Shown here in pieces: positions 8,484-16,593 of a DNA stretch of 64,000 bases. The stretch's first letter is position 1, and every line of letters begins with the position of its first letter. The notes beneath the pieces are model-generated. The model made no database searches, was not told the origin of the DNA, and saw only the letters and a program-made list of their open reading frames with translations. The translations under genes and the position numbers were made by a program. The DNA is from Tepidicaulis sp002389665 (GTDB taxonomy: Bacteria; Pseudomonadota; Alphaproteobacteria; Parvibaculales; Parvibaculaceae): NCBI RefSeq assembly GCF_965222285.1, contig NZ_OZ244942.1, positions 1,488,001 through 1,552,000 of the forward strand, given 5' to 3'.

Positions 8484-9124
8484 CAGTCGATCCCGATGAA
8501 CTTGTGTGTTTGCAGGCTGAGCCGCCATTTGGGGTGGGCCATGCAATAAGCCACAGCCGCGTTCATGTTTTCCTTTTGCGCCGGCCCGTCCATGGGCTGC
8601 AGGAAGAAATGCTCGAAGGCGAGAGCGTCGAAATCTTCCGGCCGTGCCTTTTCTTGCGGAAAGACGAGTTTGAGTTCCTGTCCGCTGCGCTGAACGAGGG
8701 GCGCATCCGCTTTCGGGCTTACGCAAATCCAGTCGATGCCGGATGGCGCTTCAAGTGTGCCGTTGGTTTCCACGGCGATGGAAAAGCCTGCGGCATGAAG
8801 CGCTTCAATAAGGGGTTCATCGAGCTGAAGCAAGGGCTCTCCGCCGGTGCACACGACGAGCGGTGCGCCTTCAAGGTTTGCCCCATGCTTCGGCCAGAAG
8901 GAGGCGATGCGGGCGGCCAGTTCCTCGGCGGCCGCGAATTTGCCGCCATTTTGCCCGTCCGTGCCCACGAAATCCGTGTCGCAAAAGGTGCAGACCGCTT
9001 TGGCGCGGTCTTCCTCGCGCCCGGTCCACAGATTGCACCCGGCAAAACGGCAAAAGACCGCCGGACGCCCGGCATTGGCGCCTTCGCCTTGCAGCGTATA
9101 GAAGATTTCTTTGACGCTATACAT
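8483..9124 (-). CDS. queE: 7-carboxy-7-deazaguanine synthase QueE
   Basis: Radical SAM enzyme that contracts the ring of 6-carboxytetrahydropterin to 7-carboxy-7-deazaguanine. The 213-residue protein opens with YSVKEIFYTLQGEGANAGR. Its cluster motif is the non-classical CX14CX2C (CNLW...VCTFC) known from a subset of QueE proteins, not the usual CX3CX2C. The ATG overlaps the end of queC by eight bases, pointing to translational coupling. Confidence 0.95.
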   Translation of the reverse strand: MYSVKEIFYTLQGEGANAGRPAVFCRFAGCNLWTGREEDRAKAVCTFCDTDFVGTDGQNGGKFAAAEELAARIASFWPKHGANLEGAPLVVCTGGEPLLQLDEPLIEALHAAGFSIAVETNGTLEAPSGIDWICVSPKADAPLVQRSGQELKLVFPQEKARPEDFDALAFEHFFLQPMDGPAQKENMNAAVAYCMAHPKWRLSLQTHKFIGID

Positions 9125-9866
9125 GAGCCCGCTGCTTCATCCACGCTTCATATCCTTGCCGGCGCAGCGCGCAGGCCGGGCAATCATTACAGCCATATCC
9201 CCATTCATGGCGATGCGTCCGCTCGCCGCGATAGCAGGTATGGGTCTGCTCGCGGATGATCTCGATAAGCGTTTCTCCGCCCAGTTCCTCTGCCAGCGCC
9301 CAGGTCGCGGCCTTGTCGAGCCACATGAGCGGCGTTTCGATGGTGTAGGGCTTGTCCATGCCGAGGCTGAGGGCGCTTTCCATGGCTTTCATGGTATCGG
9401 CGCGGCAATCGGGATAGCCCGAATAATCCGTCTCGCACATGCCGCCCACCAGCGCCTGCGCGCCCCGCCGGTAGCCCAGCGCCGCCGCATAAGTCAAAAA
9501 CAGCAGATTGCGGCCCGGCACGAAGGTATTGGGCAGGCCGTTCTCGCCCATCTCGATTTCCATGTCGCTCGTCAGCGCCGTCTCGGAAATCCGGCCAAGC
9601 TCGTTAAGGTCCAGCACATGGTCGGGCCCGAGCCGGGAGGCCCAGTCCGGAAAGTGCCGGGTGATCTCAGCGCGCACCTTCTCCCGGCAGGTCATTTCCA
9701 CGCTATGGGCCTGGCCATAGGAAAAGCCGATCGTTTCCACCGCCTCGAAGCGCTGCAGGGCCCAGGCGAGGCAGACAGTGGAATCCTGGCCGCCGGAAAA
9801 CAGCACCAGGGCGCGTTTTGCGCCGTCTTTTGCGGGGCTTTCCTTTGGGCTCGCTTTTGAGGTCAT
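9117..9866 (-). CDS. queC: 7-cyano-7-deazaguanine synthase QueC
   Basis: ATP-dependent conversion of 7-carboxy-7-deazaguanine to preQ0. It has the PP-loop SGGQDS (24-29) and a C-terminal zinc site (CYRGER...CNDCPAC). The start at 9866 is preceded by GGAGGAAAGG, giving 249 residues; a longer reading lacks support. This is the first gene of the queC-queE-queD-queF run. queA and tgt are not in the window. Confidence 0.96.
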   Translation of the reverse strand: MTSKASPKESPAKDGAKRALVLFSGGQDSTVCLAWALQRFEAVETIGFSYGQAHSVEMTCREKVRAEITRHFPDWASRLGPDHVLDLNELGRISETALTSDMEIEMGENGLPNTFVPGRNLLFLTYAAALGYRRGAQALVGGMCETDYSGYPDCRADTMKAMESALSLGMDKPYTIETPLMWLDKAATWALAEELGGETLIEIIREQTHTCYRGERTHRHEWGYGCNDCPACALRRQGYEAWMKQRAHV

Positions 9867-9945
9867 GGCTCGTCCTTTCCTCCCGCTGTTGTGCAGATGG
9901 GGGCGCATCCGTCAAGTAACGAGAGGGGCGGCAGGCAGGCGGGCA

Positions 9946-9982
9946 TGAAAAAGCCCCGGCAGGCGGACCCGCCGGGGCTTTG
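9946..9982 (-). terminator. Rho-independent terminator of the DUF1302 gene
   Basis: AAGCCCCGGC (9951-9960) pairs with GCCGGGGCTT (9971-9980). Read on the minus strand, the stem runs into TTTTTC. It lies 36 bases past the DUF1302 stop and insulates it from queC. Confidence 0.85.
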
Positions 9983-10017
9983 CAGCGCTTATGTTGCGCC
10001 TTCCCTGTCAGAAGCCT

Positions 10018-11931
10018 TTAGAAGGCATAGGAAATGCTGGCCGAGACGAAATCCCGGTCGTTGAGCGCGTTGCGGAAGCCGCCGCCGAAGCTGTTCGTAT
10101 AGCCGAGCGAGGCGCGCCAGGCGCTCTGGTAGGAGGCATTAAGGCCGAGCGTGACCGCCTTCAGGCCCGAAACGAAGCCGGGGCCGATGGGGCCGGGCGA
10201 GTAGCCCGTCACGTCATGCCGCCAGGCGACATTGGGGCTCAGCGTCACCGGCAGGCCGAAGGCGTTGTTGTAGTCCGTGGCGACCACCAGGCGGTAACCG
10301 GCGGAGAACGCCGTGCCGTACTGAACTTCCGTCACGCCATTGGCAAAGAGCGCCGCGCCGAACGGGTTCTCGATGCCGCGCAGCGAGCCGGAGCGGTTCA
10401 GCGGATGGTCTTCGGCATCCGGCACATACATGAAGCCCACATTCGTCAGGAACGTCGCATTGTCCGAGCCGAGGAGCTGCGGCAGCCAGTGGCTGGTCGC
10501 AAAAGAGTCGATCGTGTTGATCTGCCCCGTCAGTGTTTCCTCGTAGACGATGGCCTGCGTCGCTTGACCGGGACCGACCGGATCGAGGCGGCTCGTGGTG
10601 GTGGCGGCGCCGCCCGTCAGGAAGGGCGTTGCGCCCTGGCCGTCCGTCTGGCTGGCGTTTTGCTGCTGGTCCGTGGTGGCCAGCGGCATGCGCGGCGTGA
10701 AGGCCAACTCGCCCGCAACGGCGGTGCCGTCGAAAAGCGTGCTGAAGCTCGCGCCGAACGTCTCGATGCTGTCAGGGAACTGATAGAAATAGGTGCCCTG
10801 GTTCGCGCCGTAAGAGAAGGCGCCCTGAATGGCGGTCGGGTTGTTCAGGCAGGTGGGGCTGCCGAAAAGCGCCGTACAGGTCTGAGCGAAGTTCTGCGGC
10901 CCGTTGCGGAAGGTCAGGAAGGGCAGACGGGAGGTGTAATGGGTGTAGTAAAGCCCGAACTCCGTGCCCTGATTGACGTCCTCGGCATAATAGCGCAGCG
11001 CCAGACCGTACTGGTTCGTGTCGTTGCGGCCCTGATCTTCCCCGCGCGGCAGCGCGATGGGCAGAAGCGGGTTCGGCGGAAACGCCGACGTGCCTGCAAA
11101 TGCGCTCAGATCATCGACCTGCGCGGCGGAAAGCGCGGGCAGGGAACCGGGACCGGCAATATCCGTCGTCGCATAGAAGGAGCCGGCCGGATCGAGTTCC
11201 GTTTCCACATGGTCGAATTGCCAGAAAGCTTCCATCGACAGATTGTTCGGGAAAGCCAGCTGCGCGGAGAGCATGGGCATCGGCAGGAAGGCTTCCTTGA
11301 GCTCCGAGCCCGGCGTGCGCAGCGCGGCCACGTCCACCGCCTGGAAGGCATTGATGCCGCCCGGAATGAAAAGGCTCTCGCCCCAGTTGAGCGCCTGCTT
11401 GCCGGCACGCAGCGTGACGAAAACATCGTCCACGGCGAAGTCCGTGTAAACGAAGGCGTCGAGCAGATCGATGCCGTTATTCAGCCGCTGGCGCGCATCG
11501 TGATTGAGCTTACGGTGACGCATGTCGTTCTGCGCATAGACATGGTCGTAGAAATACTTCACCCGCGCGAAGGCGCCGAAATTCTGCCAGCTGGCGGAAA
11601 TGTCGTGAGTCGCCTTGGCTGTGATGGAGGTGAAATCCCATTGGTCGAAGTTCAAATTGGCGTCATCGGAATTGACACTCTGCGTGCTGCCATTTGCCGT
11701 GCGGCAGCCGCCATTGACGACATTGACCATCTCGCAGTCCCGGTCGCTGGCGCGCAAGGAGACCCCGAGGGAGACGGTGGAATCGACATTCACGTCGACA
11801 TTGCCGATTTCGAAACTTTCTGCGGAAGCCTGGCCGCTGAGCGCCAGAAACGAAACACCGGCCAAAAGACCGGCAAAATACGCTGCGGAACGCGCCTTAT
11901 GGCGCTCCTGCGCGAAGCTGTGGTTACGCAT
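10018..11931 (-). CDS. DUF1302 family outer-membrane protein
   Basis: The 637-residue protein has a Sec signal peptide (Arg/Lys-rich start, hydrophobic core about 17-33, cleavage near ASA-ES), then aromatic-rich alternating segments ending in SISYAF, a C-terminal Phe typical of outer-membrane beta barrels. The pattern, including KQALNWGESLFIPGGINAFQ, matches DUF1302, a family found in bacteria that degrade hydrophobic compounds; its function is unproven. GTGAGGT precedes the ATG. It is divergent from a PadR regulator that may control it, and has its own terminator. Confidence 0.85.
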   Translation of the reverse strand: MRNHSFAQERHKARSAAYFAGLLAGVSFLALSGQASAESFEIGNVDVNVDSTVSLGVSLRASDRDCEMVNVVNGGCRTANGSTQSVNSDDANLNFDQWDFTSITAKATHDISASWQNFGAFARVKYFYDHVYAQNDMRHRKLNHDARQRLNNGIDLLDAFVYTDFAVDDVFVTLRAGKQALNWGESLFIPGGINAFQAVDVAALRTPGSELKEAFLPMPMLSAQLAFPNNLSMEAFWQFDHVETELDPAGSFYATTDIAGPGSLPALSAAQVDDLSAFAGTSAFPPNPLLPIALPRGEDQGRNDTNQYGLALRYYAEDVNQGTEFGLYYTHYTSRLPFLTFRNGPQNFAQTCTALFGSPTCLNNPTAIQGAFSYGANQGTYFYQFPDSIETFGASFSTLFDGTAVAGELAFTPRMPLATTDQQQNASQTDGQGATPFLTGGAATTTSRLDPVGPGQATQAIVYEETLTGQINTIDSFATSHWLPQLLGSDNATFLTNVGFMYVPDAEDHPLNRSGSLRGIENPFGAALFANGVTEVQYGTAFSAGYRLVVATDYNNAFGLPVTLSPNVAWRHDVTGYSPGPIGPGFVSGLKAVTLGLNASYQSAWRASLGYTNSFGGGFRNALNDRDFVSASISYAF

Positions 11932-12097
11932 GTTACCTCACCCACTACCCGTTATTGTTCTCATCTGATGCGGGCGGCCCGAGGGGGAGCCGCCCGCCAG
12001 AGGAATGCGACTGAAGGAAAAGCATCGAGGAGGAGGAGGAGAAGCTTCGCCTTTAGTCAGGCGCGCTGATATCATAAAATATCTTATATAAAAATAG

Positions 12098-12114
12098 CAT
12101 AATGCAAAATTATG
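12098..12114. promoter_or_regulatory. Candidate PadR operator
   Basis: CATAAT-GCAAA-ATTATG is a perfect 6-bp inverted repeat in an AT-rich island (about 12069-12114) of the 283-base divergent region between the DUF1302 gene and padR. Its place and symmetry suit a dimeric winged-helix regulator. It could also overlap the DUF1302 promoter. Nothing else recognisable was seen in this gap. Confidence 0.4.
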
Positions 12115-12214
12115 TATCCCCAATTCTCAGGGATAAATGCAGTTAGGTTGATTGTGATGAAAATGCTGGTCACAATAACCGCGTTAAATAGAACAGTCGG
12201 GGGAGGACTCGTTC

Positions 12215-12802
12215 GTGAATGCAAAGGAAATGGTTCTGGCAGTGCTGATGCGCGGCCCGGCCACTGGATATGACATAAAAAAAGAGTTTGAGTTCGTTCT
12301 GTCACCGTTTCTCGATGTGAGTGCAAGCGGCGTCTATCCGGCGCTGAATGACCTGGCAAAAGAGGGGTTGGTGACCTTCAAAAAGGTCGAGCAGGAGGGC
12401 CGGCCGAACAAGAAGATCTACGAAGTCACGCAGGCCGGTAAGGAGAAATTCCTGGATGTGGCCTGTAATTCCGTCGAGTTGCGGCACAGTTTCCATTCGG
12501 AAGTCTTTTTTATCCTCACGGTTGCGCAGCATATGCCGCCGGAACGGGTCGACCAGATTCTCGATCAATGGATCAAATTCTCTGTGGACCGGCTCGATAC
12601 GGTCGAATCGATGATCGAGGAGGCGGAGGAGCAAAACCGCGAAGGGCTGCGCTTCGTTCTGGGCATGTCCCGGGCATCCATGGATGCCATTATGGACTAT
12701 GCCAAAAAGGAACGGGGCAAGCTGTCCGCGGCACTGACCCACCGCTGGGAGGAGGCGCCGCCCCCCAATGTTGCGCGGGAGCGCGAAAGGGTGAGCGTTT
12801 AA
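12215..12802 (+). CDS. PadR family transcriptional regulator
   Basis: The 195-residue protein has an N-terminal winged helix (LAVLMRGPATGYDIKKEF, YPALNDLAKEGLV, and a basic wing at 58-68) and a C-terminal helical dimerisation region with an Asp/Glu-rich coiled coil near 120-145. It starts at GTG with GGGGGAGGA 6-8 bases upstream. PadR proteins usually repress adjacent genes in response to small aromatic or lipophilic ligands; the divergent DUF1302 gene is the obvious candidate target. It ends at a strong terminator. Confidence 0.9.
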   Translation: MNAKEMVLAVLMRGPATGYDIKKEFEFVLSPFLDVSASGVYPALNDLAKEGLVTFKKVEQEGRPNKKIYEVTQAGKEKFLDVACNSVELRHSFHSEVFFILTVAQHMPPERVDQILDQWIKFSVDRLDTVESMIEEAEEQNREGLRFVLGMSRASMDAIMDYAKKERGKLSAALTHRWEEAPPPNVARERERVSV

Positions 12803-12803
12803 C

Positions 12804-12840
12804 GGTTTGGGGATCGCAAGAGCGGTCCCCAAACTGCTTT
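12804..12840 (+). terminator. Rho-independent terminator after padR
   Basis: GTTTGGGGATCGC pairs with GCGGTCCCCAAAC (one T-G wobble) around an AAGA loop, followed by TGCTTTT. It begins directly after the padR stop and separates it from eno. Confidence 0.8.
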
Positions 12841-12920
12841 TGGGGCATTTGAGGCTTTTCCAGCGCTGCTTCCTTGGGTATGTATCGCCCGCGAATTCAT
12901 CAAAGCGGAGCAGGGCACCC

Positions 12921-14198
12921 ATGGCAGCCATCATCGACATTATCGGACGTGAAATTCTGGACAGCCGGGGCAACCCGACGGTCGAGGTCGATGTGGTGCT
13001 GGACGACGGCGCGGTGGGCCGGGCGGCAGTGCCCTCCGGCGCCTCCACGGGCGCCCATGAGGCGGTGGAGCTGCGTGACGGGGACAAGTCCCGGTTCGGC
13101 GGCAAGGGTGTGCGCAAGGCCGTGGAAGCGGTGAACGGCGAAATCTTCGACGCCATTTCCGGCATGGACGCAGGCGAGCAGGTGGCGATCGACCGGATCA
13201 TGTGCCAGCTCGACGGCACGCCGAACAAAGCCCGCCTCGGCGCCAACGCCATTCTGGGTGTCTCCCTGGCGCTGGCAAAGGCGCAGGCGGATTCGACCGG
13301 CCTGCCGCTTTTCCGCTATCTCGGCGGTCCCGCCGCGCGCATTCTGCCGGTGCCGATGATGAACATCATCAATGGCGGCGAGCACGCGGACAATCCCATC
13401 GACATTCAGGAATTCATGATCATGCCCGTCGCCGCCGAAAACGTGGCGGATGCGGTGCGCATGGGCGCGGAAGTCTTCCAGAAGCTGAAGGCGGGCCTGA
13501 AAGACGAAGGCCACAACACGAATGTGGGTGATGAAGGCGGCTTCGCGCCGAACCTCGCTTCCACTGATGCCGCCATCGGCTTCATCATGAAGGCCATCGA
13601 GGCAGCCGGTTACAAGCCCGGTGAGGACATCTATCTTGCGCTCGATGCGGCCTCGACCGAGTTCTACAAGGATGGCATCTACGATCTGAAAGGCGAGGGC
13701 AAGAAGCTCGATGCCGGGCAGATGGTCGACTATTGGGCGGACCTTGTGGGCCGCTATCCGATCATCTCCATCGAAGACGGCATGTCCGAAGACGATTGGG
13801 CGGGCTGGAAACTGCTCACCGAAAAGATCGGCGACAAGGTGCAGCTCGTAGGCGACGATCTTTTCGTCACGAACCCGGCGCGTCTTGCCGACGGCATCAA
13901 GCAGGGCGTCGCCAATTCCATCCTCGTGAAGGTCAACCAGATCGGCTCGCTGACCGAGACGCTGGAAGCGGTGGAGATGGCGCATAAGGCGAGCTACACC
14001 GCCGTCATGTCGCACCGCTCCGGCGAGACGGAAGATGCGACGATTGCCGACCTGGCCGTGGCGACGAATTGCGGCCAGATCAAAACCGGCTCGCTCGCCC
14101 GTTCCGACCGGCTAGCAAAATACAACCAGCTCATCCGCATCGAAGAGCTGCTTGGCCCGGCTGCCGAATATGCCGGCCGTTCCATCCTGAAGGGCTGA
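12921..14198 (+). CDS. eno: Enolase
   Basis: Converts 2-phosphoglycerate to phosphoenolpyruvate. At 425 residues it is the usual bacterial length. Visible signatures are the N-terminal IGREILDSRGNPTVEVDV, GGEHADN, DEGGFAPN, the metal-binding SIEDGM and GDDLFVTN, and catalytic SHRSGETED. The start at 12921 fits the family; an upstream in-frame reading overlaps the padR terminator and is unlikely. It lies 19 bases before the flavoprotein gene. Confidence 0.98.
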   Translation: MAAIIDIIGREILDSRGNPTVEVDVVLDDGAVGRAAVPSGASTGAHEAVELRDGDKSRFGGKGVRKAVEAVNGEIFDAISGMDAGEQVAIDRIMCQLDGTPNKARLGANAILGVSLALAKAQADSTGLPLFRYLGGPAARILPVPMMNIINGGEHADNPIDIQEFMIMPVAAENVADAVRMGAEVFQKLKAGLKDEGHNTNVGDEGGFAPNLASTDAAIGFIMKAIEAAGYKPGEDIYLALDAASTEFYKDGIYDLKGEGKKLDAGQMVDYWADLVGRYPIISIEDGMSEDDWAGWKLLTEKIGDKVQLVGDDLFVTNPARLADGIKQGVANSILVKVNQIGSLTETLEAVEMAHKASYTAVMSHRSGETEDATIADLAVATNCGQIKTGSLARSDRLAKYNQLIRIEELLGPAAEYAGRSILKG

Positions 14199-14217
14199 GA
14201 GAGCCGAAGGAAACCAC

Positions 14218-15438
14218 ATGAGCACGCAAGAGCCGCTGCCTGTTGTCATCATCGGCGGCGGCCCTGCGGGGCTGATGGCCGCCGAGGCGCTGACGGAACG
14301 GGGTATAGCCCCGCATCTTTACGACGCCATGCCTTCGCTTGCCCGCAAATTTCTGATGGCGGGCAAGAGCGGCCTCAACCTTACCCATGCCGAACCTTTG
14401 GAAGAGTTTCTGACGCGCTTCGGAGCGGCCAATGCGCCGTTGGACGAACCCTTGCGCGTACTTTCCCCGCAGCGCCTGCGTGAATGGGCATACGGCCTTG
14501 GCGTGGAAACCTTCACCGGCACATCGGGCCGGGTTTTTCCGGCAGAGATGAAAGCCGCGCCGCTGCTGCGCGCCTGGCTGCGGCGTTTGCGGGCAAACGG
14601 GCTTACCACCCATGTCCGGCATAAGTGGAAAGGTTGGCGGGAAGACGGCGCGCTTTTGTTTGAGACACCCGAAGGCGAGCACGCCGTGAAAGCGCGCGCC
14701 GTGGTGCTGGCGCTTGGCGGGGCAAGCTGGCCGCAGCTTGGCTCGGATGCGGCCTGGGCGCCTTATCTCGAAGAAAAGGGCATCGCGCTTTCTCCCTTCC
14801 GCCCGGCCAATTGCGGCTTTGACGTCGCTTGGAGCGCGCATCTGAAAGAAGGCTTCGCAGGCGCGCCGCTGAAACCCGTCACGCTTTCTTTTGGCGGCCG
14901 CCAAGTGAAGGGTGAATGCGTGATCACGCAGCACGGGCTTGAAAGCGGCGCGGTCTATACGCTCTCCGCCGCTCTGCGGGAAGCGCTGGAGCGGGAGGGG
15001 GAAGCGGTGCTCGAAATCGATCTCCTGCCGGGGCGCAGCGAGCGCGAGGTGGCCGAACGTGTTGGCGAGCCGCGCGGGAAGAAATCCATGGCCACGCATT
15101 TAAAGCGCAAGCTAGGTCTTGCGGGCGCCAAAGCGGCACTCTTGCGGGAAATGACGGATAAGCATGTTTTCGGTGATCCGGCCCGGCTTGCCGCCGCGAT
15201 CAAACATCTGCCGGTGCCGCTCCTAAGTCCGCGCCCCATCGATGAAGCAATCTCCAGCGCGGGCGGCGTGCCCTTCAGCGAAATGGGAACGCGCTTCATG
15301 CTGAAGAAACTACCGGGCATTTTTTGCGCCGGTGAAATGCTGGACTGGGAAGCGCCGACCGGCGGCTATCTGCTCACTGCGTCTTTCGCCACGGGCCTTG
15401 CGGCCGGCGAGGGCGCGGCAAGATGGCTTGCTGACTAA
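14218..15438 (+). CDS. HI0933/YhiN-like FAD flavoprotein (TIGR03862 type)
   Basis: The 406-residue protein begins with a Rossmann dinucleotide motif (VVIIGGGPAGLMAAE) and then AGKSGLNLTHAE, a hallmark of the BaiN/HI0933 group of uncharacterised flavoproteins. The C-terminal FAD motif is GGYLLTASFATGLAAGEGAA. The TIGR03862-like subgroup is suggested by length and the variant Arg-Lys-Phe-Leu-Met segment. Its reaction is unknown. It follows eno by 19 bases and may be co-transcribed. Confidence 0.85.
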   Translation: MSTQEPLPVVIIGGGPAGLMAAEALTERGIAPHLYDAMPSLARKFLMAGKSGLNLTHAEPLEEFLTRFGAANAPLDEPLRVLSPQRLREWAYGLGVETFTGTSGRVFPAEMKAAPLLRAWLRRLRANGLTTHVRHKWKGWREDGALLFETPEGEHAVKARAVVLALGGASWPQLGSDAAWAPYLEEKGIALSPFRPANCGFDVAWSAHLKEGFAGAPLKPVTLSFGGRQVKGECVITQHGLESGAVYTLSAALREALEREGEAVLEIDLLPGRSEREVAERVGEPRGKKSMATHLKRKLGLAGAKAALLREMTDKHVFGDPARLAAAIKHLPVPLLSPRPIDEAISSAGGVPFSEMGTRFMLKKLPGIFCAGEMLDWEAPTGGYLLTASFATGLAAGEGAARWLAD

Positions 15439-15465
15439 TTTTCTTTTGTTTCTTTACTTCTCTCT

Positions 15466-15562
15466 TTGTCATGCCCGCTTTATGCGGGGCATCCATGGGC
15501 AGCATAATCAAGTACCGGAACCAGTTGCCGTGGATGGGCCGGATAAACCGGGCCATGACAGG
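15466..15562. repeat. Palindromic intergenic repeat element
   Basis: The left arm (15470-15496, starting TCATGCCCGC and running to GGGGCATCCATG) mirrors the right arm (15529-15558, GTGGATGGGCC to GGGCCATGA). Each arm holds its own small hairpin (GCCCGCTTTATGCGGGGC; GGCCGGATAAACCGGGCC). This nested architecture and the motif set resemble the roughly 100-bp repetitive palindromic elements scattered in alphaproteobacterial genomes. It fills the gap between the convergent flavoprotein and VOC genes and may act as a terminator or be a non-autonomous mobile repeat. Confidence 0.65.
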
Positions 15563-15591
15563 AATAAATAAGGTGCGGGAGGCGCTTCGCC

Positions 15592-15987
15592 TCAACCCTT
15601 CGAGCTATGACAGACGGCTTGAATTTTATTGCCGTCGGGATCGCGCACATAAGCACCGTAATAATTTGGATGGTAATGCGGGCGCAGCCCCGGCGCGCCT
15701 TCATCGCTGCCGCCGTGGGCAAGGGCTGCGGCGTGGAAGGCATCGACTTGCGCGCGGGTTTTGGCGAGGAAGGCGGCATGGACGCCGTTGCCGGGCTTCG
15801 CGGGCTCGCCGTTGAAAGGCGAAAGGATGAAAACCTTCGGGCCTTTTTCCTCGCCATAGGCGGCGGAGCCGTCCACCTCAAAGAATTTGGAAATGCCGAG
15901 CGCGCCGAAAACGGCGTCGTAAAAGGCGAGTGCTTTGGCAAAGTCATTGGTGCCGAGAGTGACGTGGCTGAACATGAGAGCCCCCAT
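15592..15987 (-). CDS. VOC family (glyoxalase/bleomycin resistance-like) protein
   Basis: A 131-residue single-domain VOC protein. It shows the paired beta-alpha-beta-beta-beta modules: FSHVTLGTNDFAKALAFYDAVFGALG at the start and GAYVRDPDGNKIQAVCH at the end, where the His and Glu-type metal ligands normally lie. The start at 15987 has AGGTC upstream; a longer reading crosses the ftsB promoter and is rejected. The substrate cannot be told from sequence. Confidence 0.85.
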   Translation of the reverse strand: MGALMFSHVTLGTNDFAKALAFYDAVFGALGISKFFEVDGSAAYGEEKGPKVFILSPFNGEPAKPGNGVHAAFLAKTRAQVDAFHAAALAHGGSDEGAPGLRPHYHPNYYGAYVRDPDGNKIQAVCHSSKG

Positions 15988-16066
15988 TTGCTGACCTGTG
16001 TTGTAGATATGGGGAGGGCTGGGCGCAGCGCCAATTTGCCGAAAAGCGGCTTTCCACAGAAAAATC

Positions 16067-16125
16067 GAATCCTTGACTCCAAAAGCGAATCTCGACTCTT
16101 GACCGGGAGAATCACTCTGTGATTC
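16067..16125. promoter_or_regulatory. Cluster of six GANTC (CcrM) sites before the FtsB-like gene
   Basis: GANTC occurs at 16067 (GAATC), 16075 (GACTC), 16087 (GAATC), 16094 (GACTC), 16109 (GAATC) and 16121 (GATTC). The last two lie in a perfect 9-bp inverted repeat with arms GAGAATCAC (16107-16115) and GTGATTCTC (16119-16127), which ends 7 bases before the ftsB-like start. GANTC is the target of the cell-cycle methylase CcrM in alphaproteobacteria. The cluster lies in the divergent VOC/ftsB control region. Confidence 0.7.
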
Positions 16126-16134
16126 TCTTGCCTT

Positions 16135-16464
16135 ATGAGCCGCTTTGAACTGATTCGCACCCGTGAACCGCTTCGTCTGAGATACCTGCTTTTGCCGGTT
16201 CTCGGCGGGATTTTGGCACTTTACTTCGGCTATCACGCGACGATCGGCGGCCAGGGTGTGCAGAAATATCTGGAAAACGAGCAGGAGCTTTCCGCCCTTG
16301 AAGAGGAGCTGGAAGCCAAGCGCCAGACCCGCAAGGAACTGGAGCGGCATGTGGCGCTCTTGCGCCCGGAAAGCCTTGACCCGGATCTGCTGGATGAACG
16401 GGCCCGCGCCTCGCTCGGCTATGCGCGCCCCGACGAAATTACGATATTCCGTGACCTGCGCTGA
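16135..16464 (+). CDS. Septum formation initiator family protein (FtsB/DivIC-like)
   Basis: A 109-residue bitopic division protein with a short basic cytoplasmic start, one membrane helix (about 17-35), and a periplasmic coiled coil (about 48-78, with many Glu, Leu and Lys) ending in a conserved GYARPDEITIFRDL tail. FtsB links FtsL and FtsQ in the divisome. Its place between eno and pdhA is normal for alphaproteobacteria. There is no clear Shine-Dalgarno; a stem-loop occupies that space. The six GANTC sites upstream suggest cell-cycle control. Confidence 0.88.
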   Translation: MSRFELIRTREPLRLRYLLLPVLGGILALYFGYHATIGGQGVQKYLENEQELSALEEELEAKRQTRKELERHVALLRPESLDPDLLDERARASLGYARPDEITIFRDLR

Positions 16465-16473
16465 CGTTACGGC

Positions 16474-16496
16474 ACTTAACTGAAAACCAGTTAAGT
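16474..16496. promoter_or_regulatory. Inverted repeat upstream of pdhA
   Basis: Arms ACTTAACTG and CAGTTAAGT form a perfect 9-bp repeat around AAAAC, starting 10 bases after the ftsB-like gene and ending 97 bases before pdhA. The AT-rich stem and lack of an immediate T-run fit an operator for the pdh operon better than a terminator, though a weak terminator remains possible. Confidence 0.45.
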
Positions 16497-16593
16497 CATA
16501 ATTTCTTTATGCAAATCAAACTTTTAATGCCTAACTTTTAAGGTATTCGTGCGTTCATATGAGCATGAGCACGCCTTGAAAGGGAGGCCCCCA

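Noticed and set aside
9991..12069. 692-codon plus-strand frame opposite the DUF1302 gene
   Set aside because: Arg/Ala/Gly-rich shadow of the real minus-strand gene, which has a signal peptide, family match and terminator.
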